Shown here piece by piece: positions 55,839-64,000 of a stretch of DNA of 64,000 nt; positions within the stretch are counted from its first letter, which is position 1, and every line of letters starts with the position of its first letter. The position numbers were made by a program, and so were the translations under genes. The notes beneath the pieces are model-generated. The model was not told the origin of the DNA. It was given only the letters and a program-made list of their open reading frames with translations, and ran no database searches. The DNA is from Haematococcus lacustris (taxonomy: Eukaryota > Chlorophyta > Chlorophyceae > Chlamydomonadales > Haematococcaceae): positions 17,160,618 to 17,224,617 of the forward strand of contig JASKMD010000003.1 in assembly GCA_030144725.1 (NCBI GenBank). Reading direction: 5' to 3'.

Positions 55839-58800
55839 ATGGGTACGACCATGCAGAAGGCGCAACTTATATCTGAACTACAGCGTGATGCCGCCCATCT
55901 AGGCAATTGCCACCGCGATGTTGGTTGCCAACTGCCATTCTTGCATGGTGAAATAACCATGCTTGCGATGCCAACTAGCGTAACTCTCAGCAAGTTTTAT
56001 CTACACAGGACTACGCAGCAGCACATCGCCGCGTGCCTAAGGCAGTGTGAGCAGGACAAGACGGATGGGGGCAGGACAAAGGCCGCGCACACCTCAAGCG
56101 CTCTACGTTAGTGTCGTCGAATGTATGTATTGTACTGCGCTGTTGCTCACATGAAAACACTGCTCCTGTGCCTCCACACAGCGTCGCACACCTTGCGTGA
56201 AGGAGAACGAGTTCTGGAAGCAGCGAGTGGCTAGGGTGCGTAAAATGTTGCAACCCGACATGTCCCGCTACGACAGCTTGCATGCCACAGGGATGCATGT
56301 CACAGCTGTCACTTGCATGTCACAGCATGTTACATGTGCAAACCCCGTCTCCAGCACCACTTCCCCACCTTCACATGCGTCTGCTGCATCAGCCCCGGTT
56401 TTTTGTCCTTGCTCCCTGGCTGCTTCTCCAGCTCCCTGCACTGCCATATTGATTCAGCACACACCACGCAACGGAGAAGCATCTGCTGCCAGAGACTTAT
56501 TAGCCATGTCATGCGTGCCATGTGCCCACGGTTCCATGGACAAGAAGTCAAGCCTCTACTTACCACTCTCGGTTAGCAAATGGGCGCAGCTGGCGGATTG
56601 CAAGCTAGAGTAGCTGGCGTCCATGCTCGCGTCCGGGCCGTCAGACTGGGCAGAGTGGCGAGGGTGCGTAAAATGTCAGACTGGGCAGATCAGTGCCAAC
56701 AAAACTCATTCAACAAGGAACAACATGTCGACCTGTGGGTAATCTCACTCAGCTACTACAAACATGTTGTAGCATCCTCGGTTGCACCCTTGATGACTGC
56801 AAACCCCACGTAGATGGCACGTTCTGGGGCTAATCCCCCATGACCACTGGGCACCTCATCAAAACTAACAGCTTAATGCTTGAAAGGCTAACAGCCTGTG
56901 CAAACTACTAGGGCCTACGCATTGTTGCGGGCCCGGCCATCAATACTCCACCGGTACTCTGCAGCCCGGTGCAGCCTCTGCCTGGCCTTGGGCAGCCGGT
57001 CATTGACCAGCTTGTAGCGCTGATGGTACTCCTTGCCAATGGGGGGCAGGGCCTCCAGGTCATCCCAGCGGCACAGCTCCAGGGGCCCTGCTTGCTCTCC
57101 CCAATGCGCTGGAAGTTCAGGCACGGGTTGGTGTCCCGGTCCAGCCACCTGCCCCATGGGGGGGCCTGGGGTCGCTGTACCGGGCCAGGTGGGGGCTGGG
57201 CAGGGGGAGGGGGCTGGGCTGCGGGAGGGGGCTGGGCCTGGGCAAGGAGGACTGGGGGAGGGGGGTCCTGGGCTGGGGGAAGGGGAGGGGGGTCCTGGGC
57301 TGGGCAGATCAGACACTGCAAGCTTCCACACAGGGTGTTGACCTGAGCGATGTGTACTCTTTCTCTGCACCACCTTAGCCACCTGACTCGACTTTGGCCA
57401 GGCCTTCCAGGAATGCAGCTAACGGGATTTGAACCCTGGTTGCAGGAGGAGCGTCCTCTCACTCCTCACTCTTACTCACACGCTTGCCACCTCAGGTCAC
57501 CAGCAGCCGTCCAGGCGCCTTGTACGGCCCCCTGCCTGCCACCCGCACCCTATCCGCCCCCTCCCTGCCCCGCCCGCCCCCCTCACCCACAGCCCCCCCC
57601 CTGACCCCCAGCCGTAGCCCCCACCTTGGCCACCGTGAAGCTGGCCCCCCCTCCCCACCCCCTCCCCAGCAGGACAGGGAGGAGGAGGATCAGGCTGCAG
57701 CTCAGGCCCCCCACCAGCAAGCCAGCCCCAGCCCAGGCAGCTGCCCACCCACCCCCACCTCCCCCTCCCACCTCTTCCACTCTCCCAACCGTTTTGCAAC
57801 CCAGGCCTACGCCAGCGCTGGGGCCAGCGCCCTGCCCGGTTCCCACTGGCAGCCAGGCCCCCCCTCCTCCCCCGCAACCAGGCCAGCTGCCTTGTCCAGC
57901 CCTGCCCTGGGGCCTCACCATCCCGCCACCTTCTCCCCAGCTTCCACCCAGCTTCCTGGCCCCGACAGCCTGGCACGTCACAGCACACGGCGCAGCAACA
58001 GCCTGAGCCGCAGCGGCACGCTGCCCACTGCTGCCTGGATGGGCTCCAGCATCCGCCCCTACCCCTCCTCCGCGTTGCAGTCCCGGGCAGCGTGTGAGGG
58101 GCCCAGAGGGGAGGAGGGGGCGGGGGGCCGGGGCTTCCCCAGGGTCAGGCAGTGGGCCATGGTCAACGGGGAGGCGCTCACAGGGCTGCGTTCCTCCCAG
58201 CACACCTTCCCTGACCCCCCTCCCTTGGCTGGGCCTATTGGTGGGTAGGGGCGGAGATGCAGGGGGGCAGCGGGGAGGGAGGGGGGCAGGGGAGAGTAGG
58301 AGGGGGGGTGGAGGGGGGCGTCTAGTCCGGGCGCTGACCTGACCTGACCTGACCTGACCTGACCTGACCTGACCTGACCTGACCTGACCTGACCTGACCT
58401 GACCTGACCTGACCTGACCTGACCTGACCTGACCTGACCTGACCTGACCTGACCTGACCTGACCTGACCTGACCTGACCTGACCTGACCTGACCTGACCT
58501 GACCTGACCTGACCTGACCTGACCTGCAGTGGACGTGAGTGCCACATTAGCCAGCAGCGCAGACCCTGGCACGCAGCGCTCCTCCACGCAAAGCCAACTG
58601 GTGGGCAAGGCCAGGGCAGGCCGCTCCCCCACCACCCACTGCCCCCCCCCCCCCCCCACCCTGCCCTGCTCCCCGCCCACCCCCACCCCACCCCACCCCT
58701 CCTGCCCCTACCCCAACCCCTGACCCCACCCCTCCTGCCCCTGACCCCTGACCCACACACCCCTCTGCCAGACCTGCTCTGGCTGCTTTCCACTTGTGAA

Positions 58801-60529
58801 GGGAGCACTTGTGATAACCACATGCTGGCTGCTGATGATCAGATGCCCTGTGAGAAGGCTTGCAGTGGAGGGTCAGGGCTATTGACTGGGAGGTCAGCAA
58901 CAGGGGCAGCACACTGGGCAGCAGCATGTTGCAGGCTCGACAATGCCAGTCGCCAGGCTCTGAGTTTACTAGTTTAGGCTAGTTTAGACTAGTTTACTGA
59001 GTTTACTAGTTTAGTAGACTCTGAGTCTACTAGTTTAGGCCAAGCTTGGCCTAAACTAGTAGACATGACCAGACCTTGAGGCAATGCAAACAAAACTCAT
59101 TCAACAAGGAACGACATGTCGGCCTGTGGGTAATCTCACTCAGCTACTACAAACATGTTGTAGCATCCTTGGTCGCACCCTTGATGACTGCAAACCCCAC
59201 TCCGGTGGCACGTTCTGGGGGCCAACCCCCATGACCACTGGGCACCTCATCAAAACTAACAGCTGAATGCTTGAAAGGCTAACAGCCTGTGCAAACTACT
59301 AGGGCCTACGCATTGTTGCGGGCCCGGCCATCAATACCCCGCCGGAACTCAGCAGCCCGGTGCAGCCTCTGCCTGGCCTTGGGCAGCCGGTCATTGACCA
59401 GCTTGTAGCGCTGATGGTACTCCTTGCCTATGGGGGGCAGGGCCTCCAGGTCAGTCCAGCTGCACAGCTCCAGGGGGCGCTGCTTGCTCTCCCCAATGCG
59501 TTGGAAATTGAGGCACGGGTTGGTGTCCCGGTCCAGCCACCTGCCCCATGGGGGGGCCTGGGGTCGCTGTACCGGGCCAGGTCCTCTTGCTGCCCACTGC
59601 ATCCTCTTGCTGCCCACTGCCGCTGGGACCTGCATTACATGGAGTCGCAATGCCGCGTGGTGCACACTGCGTCGCGTCGTTAGAGGGGCCTAACCTTTCG
59701 TTGAGCTTAGTAGCTTAGTGGCTTACCGGCTGCACCCTGTGCGGGGGTGACGGGGCGCTTGCGTTTCCTTTTCGGCGGCATCACAGGGGTTCAGCAACAC
59801 CATCCAGGCGGAGAGGCCGTGCTGGAAGGCGCATCAGGTCGCCATCCATTCGATTGGGGCGGAAATGGTATCCATTACAATATATCCATTGTTGCACTGC
59901 ATTCGAGACCCAACTGCATTCGAGACCCAACCGAGACCCAGACCTTGAGGCAGTCCGCCCAGCAAATGGTTCAAAAGTCATACACAAGGTAGGAGGGAGT
60001 TTTCCTAACTTAATATTCTTTATGTACTGTATGTTTTTTTACTGTGTTTCAATTCTGTGCATGCTTGCTTGGTTGATCAGCTGGACCGCATCCAGCAAAC
60101 TGCGGAGGCGCTAGCAAGGGAGCGGTCTGTGACCACTGCGCTGCGCTCAGCGCTGAGGGCTTCATCCCACTCGTGAGCTGGGGCGGAGTGGGGATGGAGA
60201 GGGGCGCGTGTGGAGGGGGGCTGGGGCAGGGTGTGCGTAGAAGGAGCTTGGGCATGGCTGTGTGTTGAGGGAGCTTGGGCATGGCTGTGTGTGGAGGGCA
60301 CAACGGGTTGACAGTAGAGACGGGGCATTGGAGTGAGGAGGGCGAGTAGAGGCTTCTTGGGGCTTCAACCCTGACTCTCATCTCGTCCCATCTGTGACCA
60401 TGAAGTCTGGATGATGACAGTCAACCTGGGGCGCCCTGTATGCTTGCTGTGGCCCCTGCTGCCCGCACAGGGCCATGCGTTCGGACCTGGCCAAGCTGCA
60501 CTACACCTACCCCTCGGGACCTTGAACCC
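55839..60529 (+). CDS. Unrecognised multi-exon gene divergent from VPS8 (speculative model)
   Basis: Starts 89 bp from the VPS8 start on the opposite strand. A first ORF from 55839 reads MGTTMQKAQLISELQRDAAH. Later plus-strand coding-like blocks with splice-compatible borders are KENEFWKQRVARVRKMLQPD (about 56200-56262), a Ser/Arg-rich stretch HSTRRSNSLSRSGTLPTAAW (about 57985-58040), VDVSATLASSADPGTQRSS (from 58529, right after a GACCT-repeat acceptor), LDRIQQTAEALARERSVTTA (60080-60170) and a terminal RSDLAKLHYTYPSGP stop (60483-60529). The Arg/Ser-rich and coiled-coil-like blocks could belong to one protein, but this is inference; I recognise no family. Two Fanzor-element copies (56694 and 59084) would lie in its introns. 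Confidence 0.3.
56694..57299 (-). pseudogene. 5'-truncated Fanzor element, copy 2
   Basis: Contains the 3' region (56694-56930) and the C-terminal coding part: Pro-rich linker, WLDRDTNPCLNFQRIGES with CAG intact where copy 1 has TAG, and the tail to NNA stop. A one-base deletion near 57085 shifts frame after GES (KQGPW instead of KQRPL). It is truncated within the linker at 57299. A 13-bp direct repeat ctgggcagatcag flanks it at 56681-56693 and 57300-57312. Confidence 0.8.
58336..58525 (+). repeat. (GACCT)38 array ending in a splice-acceptor-like GCAG
   Basis: Thirty-eight perfect gacct units are followed by gcag|tggacgtgag. Same unit and same orientation relative to the presumed transcript as the nuclease intron at 27334-28034. 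Confidence 0.9.
59084..59937 (-). mobile_element. Internally deleted Fanzor element, copy 3
   Basis: Keeps the 3' region (59084-59310), the C-terminal tail and RuvC-III codons (about 59310-59580), then jumps to the first bases of exon 2, intron 1, exon 1 (ATG 59781, MPPKRKRKRP) and the 5' end (to about 59901), followed by a short tandem gcattcgagaccca. RuvC-I and RuvC-II are deleted and the join is out of frame. A 15-bp direct repeat ccagaccttgaggca flanks it at 59069-59083 and 59938-59952. Confidence 0.8.
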
Positions 60530-61776
60530 CGTGTCGTCAACACCCTCCCCGGGAACCATTTATCACCATGCCCGAACTCAACCTGAACAAAGCAAATAGT
60601 CGTGTTGTGCTCATGACAGGTGTTGTGCTCATGAAGAGCAGTCAGCACAGCTGCAGTGCAGACAAGAGCCTTGGAGGGCGAGCATGGTTTAGGTGATCAT
60701 GGTTTCAAACCTTGGGCCTAAGAACCTGCGACACGCTCCATGGCAGCTCACGCATGAAGAGGTGCACGCAGCTCGGCCGTTAATCACCTCATGTCCCTGC
60801 TTTCAAAATTGTCAATCTCTAGCATGGGCTTTTCCAGCGCAAGCATTGACACTCCATGTCTGCAAGCGACCAATACCATGGTATCCCATGATCGTACTTT
60901 CTTCCGTAACTCTATGCAAATCAGGCGTTCCCAACATGGGGTTGGCAATCTTCATGCAACTGCAGCCCACCTACTCAATCTTTTGATGTAACGTTTGTTG
61001 CGTCTGCTGCGATGTGATATTGCGCGTTTAATGTAAGACTGGAATTGCCATCGGAGTCTTTCGATGCGGGCAGCCAGATGTGACCCCGAATGTGTCCCAA
61101 TCGCAGACCGTGGTTAGCTACACCGGTAAGCTACGTCCTTGGCTATCCGTTAGCGATGCACGACATGTCGGTGGCGCACACCACTGAAGTCCGGCAAACA
61201 TGGCTGCGCGAGGTTCCTGATGGTGCAGGCCGCTTGGCGAGGATGTGAAGGAACCCCGGTTTGTGTGTGGCAGCGCTGTATCGCTGTAATGGTGGGCGGC
61301 ACAGTAGGGACTAGTCACCCCCTCCAGCTATGATCCGCTTTATGTTTTGCACCATTGAACAAACAGCCTGACCTCACACATACCATTTGTAGCATACTCA
61401 TTAACGCGTCCATGGCACTATGCAACTCAACCATTGGGTTTGTATGTGACAAGTTATACCGCTTACAAGGTACACATGCTGATGGCTACAGGTGGTCACC
61501 CCCGCCATTGGCTGCACCCCTGATAAAATCTTTCTGGTCTTTAAGAGTTTTCCAACGATTCCTGCGTAGGGCGGTGCAGCTCATCAAGGCGAGGCTAGCG
61601 AAATGCTCGGGCTAATGTGCATCTGTGCCGGGGCGGGCGGGGGTGCTGGAAGATTGGGTCGCGTTGTGCCGGGGACAGCCTGCTTAGTGGGGCTGTGCTC
61701 GGCAAACAGCTATCGCGCTCAGCGGCCCAACTTTTCAACTTTTTGAATTTCTGTCGGGCGCAGGACCTCCCTTGAC
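60530..61776. other. No gene recognised
   Basis: Base composition is less extreme than the surroundings. Short ORFs on both strands have no motif or compelling splice context. Confidence 0.4.
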
Positions 61777-62010
61777 ATGTGTTCTAGTGCTAATGCTAGT
61801 GCTGATGATGTGCTTGAGAGTGCTGGTATGTCTTGTGGGCTGTCCCTGCAATTCAACAGCGTGCGGCTCGTGTCACGTGAAACCATGTCAAATTCTCATG
61901 AAATGGGCACTTTTCCGGCCGTTCTCACTGTCCAACCAGGGCGGCAGGATGTGAACTGCCAGTTCTGTGCGGCTCCTTGTGTGGGCTTCTATCGTGTAAT
62001 CAGGACATAA
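61777..62010 (+). CDS. Small hypothetical ORF
   Basis: 77 codons beginning MCSSANASADDVLESAGMSC; contains five Cys residues (CQFCAAPC near the end). No family recognised; could be chance or one exon of a larger gene. Confidence 0.2.
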   Translation: MCSSANASADDVLESAGMSCGLSLQFNSVRLVSRETMSNSHEMGTFPAVLTVQPGRQDVNCQFCAAPCVGFYRVIRT

Positions 62011-62085
62011 ACGCGTTGTGTTCATGTTTGGGCCGTTTGTGATGCTCCAAAGTAGACCCCCATGCACCTTACATAACCAGCCAAA

Positions 62086-63579
62086 TCAGCCATATAAACG
62101 CTTCACCTCATATTCAAACTCCAGCTGCTCACTCCTTAGGTCCCTCACCACTAAACGACGCAGTTTCCGACGTTCCTTTGGCCTATCCAACCCCATGTGC
62201 TGGCAATATCGTGCACAATGTGTGTTGGTCAGTTTGCCAAAGCACACCTCATCATGCAACAAATTGGGATAGAACCACATCAACAATGCATAACACTCTT
62301 CGTCATCCCTCACCTCCTTCACAGTATCTTGAAACATGGGCATGGGCTCCAGTGGGGTAGTGGTTTGTGGGAGGTGAGGTGGGTGGGTGCTTGGGAGGGC
62401 ATGCATGGGAACTGCGTACCTTGGCAAGGGCGCTAGTGTTGTGTCCTGGCGTGGGCGCTTCAAAAGGGGTGACCTGAGGGACTCAGGGACGTGGGGAGAG
62501 CATGGAGGATGGTCTGGGAGGGGGTGGTTGGTGCTGACACCCTGCTGGTCTGCAGCCTCTTGCAGCTGCTTCTCCACATGCTGCTGCTTCAGTAGCAGGT
62601 CTGCATGCTGCTGCTGCAACAAGTGTTGTTGTACTGCCAGCTGCTGCTGCACCTGGCGTTGCAATTCACCTGCACTTTGTGCCTCGAGCTGTTGCTGCAA
62701 CCTGTTAATCTGCTGCTGCAACTGCAGGTGGTGCTGCTGCTCAGCCACGTGTTGCTCCCTCTGCTGCAGGTCCGCCTGCTGCAACTGCAGGTGGTGCTGC
62801 TGCTCAGCCACGTGTTGCTCCCTCAGCTGCAGGTCTGCCTGCTGCTGCTGCAGCTGGTGGTGTTGCTGAGCCACATGCTGCTCCCTCTGCTGCATGTCTG
62901 CCTGCTGCTGCTGCACCTGTTGCTGCTGCTGAGCCACCTGCTGCTCCCTCTGCTGCATGTCTGCCTGCTGCTGCTGCAGCTGGTGGTGTTGCTGAGCCAC
63001 ATGCTGCTCCCTCTGCTGCATGTCTGCCTGCTGCTGCTGCACCTGTTGCTGCTGCTGAGCCACCTGCTGCTCCCTCTGCTGCATGTCTGCCTGCTGCTGC
63101 TGCAGCTGGTGTTGCTGCTCAGCCAACTGCTGCTCCCTCAGGTGCATGTCTGCCTGCTGCTGCTGCAGCTGCTGTTGCTGCTCAGCCACCTGCTGCTCCT
63201 TACGTTGAAGTTCATCCTGCTGCAGGTCCTGCAGCTGTTGCTGTAGATGTTGCAAGCGTTGGGTGTCAGTAGCTTGTTGCTCCCTCTGCTGCAGTTCAGG
63301 CTGCAGCTGGTGCAACTGTGCCTCATAAGCACGAGCATCAGCCTGTGCCTGGGCCTCAGCCTCATAAGCACCAGCATCAGCCTCATAAGCACCAGCCTCA
63401 TCAGCACCAGCCTCATCAGCCTCATAAGCACCAGCATCAGCCTGTGCCTGGGTCTCAGCCTCAGCAGCACCAGCCTGGGCCTTGGCTTCAGCCTCAGCAG
63501 CCCTGCGCTGTGCCATAACCTCCCTCGCTTTTTGCGCACCGGCACATCTAGCCATCACCCCCCTTTTCTTGGTAACCAT
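62086..63579 (-). CDS. Gln-rich coiled-coil protein with 21-residue repeats
   Basis: 497 codons from ATG 63579 (MVTKKRGVMARCAG). The frame is open upstream to 63945, and an ATG at 63633 (MQTLSCEKCLPLCRPVNA) would add a Cys-rich segment. Residues about 30-95 are Ala/Glu with a tandem AGAYEADE-type repeat. Then about ten 21-residue (63-bp) repeats of the form REQQVAQQQQQVQQQQADMQ, three heptads each, predict a long coiled coil. The C-terminal 120 residues are non-repetitive, with Pro-rich then charged ECYALLMWFYPNLLHDEVCF and KERRKLRRLVVRDLRSEQ ending KRLYG. No family is recognised. The organisation resembles the ORF at 3399-3851 inside a TIR element, so it may belong to a mobile element; a structural scaffold protein is the alternative. 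Confidence 0.5.
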   Translation of the reverse strand: MVTKKRGVMARCAGAQKAREVMAQRRAAEAEAKAQAGAAEAETQAQADAGAYEADEAGADEAGAYEADAGAYEAEAQAQADARAYEAQLHQLQPELQQREQQATDTQRLQHLQQQLQDLQQDELQRKEQQVAEQQQQLQQQQADMHLREQQLAEQQHQLQQQQADMQQREQQVAQQQQQVQQQQADMQQREQHVAQQHHQLQQQQADMQQREQQVAQQQQQVQQQQADMQQREQHVAQQHHQLQQQQADLQLREQHVAEQQHHLQLQQADLQQREQHVAEQQHHLQLQQQINRLQQQLEAQSAGELQRQVQQQLAVQQHLLQQQHADLLLKQQHVEKQLQEAADQQGVSTNHPLPDHPPCSPHVPESLRSPLLKRPRQDTTLAPLPRYAVPMHALPSTHPPHLPQTTTPLEPMPMFQDTVKEVRDDEECYALLMWFYPNLLHDEVCFGKLTNTHCARYCQHMGLDRPKERRKLRRLVVRDLRSEQLEFEYEVKRLYG

Positions 63580-64000
63580 GGCGTTTACAGGCCTGCACAA
63601 CGGCAAACACTTCTCACAGCTCAGTGTCTGCATGTTTTTCACTAATTCTTGCCGTTCGTGGTTGCTCAGAAGCCACAAGCACCAGTAATCAGGAACTCTT
63701 GAGCAACCTAAAAATGGCTGCAACATGTGGACTGAACCTGTTTTCAGCGACAATCCGCAATCGCGGTCACGCTCCCAACCCACAATGCCATCGACCTGCA
63801 GAGGCGCCGTTTGATGACAAAAGGTGTCACTTTGGAGCGGGGGGCAACGAAGCAGGCCGGGAAGCAGCAGGTGAGCTTGGGAGTGGGTCTCGATTCGTGC
63901 TAGGACGTTGCAGCACTGATGCGTGCTAACCTGAAAAGTTGGCATGTCCAGTCAGGATGCGCCATTCACGCCGCTCTGGGTCAAGGCTGCCTAATGCCGT

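Noticed and set aside
57415..57480. tRNA-like sequence on minus (GGTTCAAATCC B-box match)
   Set aside because: No acceptable acceptor stem or A box could be folded; at most a relic.

Overview
The window looks like nuclear DNA of a chlorophycean green alga (Volvocales type). It is GC-rich, its genes are split by many short GT-AG introns, exons carry long Gln/Ala/Pro runs, and CTG/CAG and purine-rich minisatellites are everywhere. One spliceable tRNA-sized Val(CAC) gene and a 500-N assembly gap are present. Haematococcus is my guess at the genus; this is inference from style only.

Layout. About 1-19 kb is a nested transposon and repeat cluster: decayed copies of a Fanzor/TnpB-like repeat in direct and inverted orientation, a 3.07-kb element with 19-bp terminal inverted repeats plus its empty site, a decayed KDZ-like transposase region, several minisatellites, and a young Ty3/gypsy chromodomain-type LTR retrotransposon (11750-17924, minus) with 5-bp target duplications. 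About 19.5-22.1 kb is a B3-domain gene (minus). 22.7-24.1 kb holds a second-family Fanzor-like copy. 24.3-25.7 kb is a small secreted/GPI-anchored Cys-motif gene. 26.2-29.65 kb is a near full-length Fanzor-like gene (minus) with a nuclear-localisation-like N-terminus, a RuvC domain, and a structured conserved 3' region. 31.6-34.6 kb is a villin-headpiece protein, 35.3-43.2 kb a GH32 invertase-like gene, 44.0-47.9 kb a pirin gene whose intron contains 645 uninterrupted CTG units, 48.8 kb a tRNA-Val, 49.8-55.75 kb (minus) a VPS8-like gene, 55.8-60.5 kb a poorly understood plus-strand gene hosting two more Fanzor-element copies, and 62.1-63.6 kb (minus) a Gln-rich coiled-coil ORF.

Main result. 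There is a multi-copy family of eukaryotic RNA-guided-nuclease-like (Fanzor) elements. Its members share a 3' region of about 200 bp. That region begins with a hairpin at the stop codon and contains four more hairpins, one of which shows a compensatory base change between copies; it is a good candidate for the guide RNA. Three truncated or deleted copies are flanked by 13-15 bp direct repeats and two of them are 5'-truncated. This pattern is expected of target-primed (LINE-type) insertion and is unexpected for a TnpB relative. The nuclease has lost the usual RuvC-II Glu position and most zinc-ribbon cysteines but keeps a Glu in a V-D-E-x-R-T-S motif.

Housekeeping-type genes (B3 regulator, villin headpiece, invertase, pirin, VPS8) are unrelated to each other. 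They share only the tendency to host repeats and element copies in their introns.
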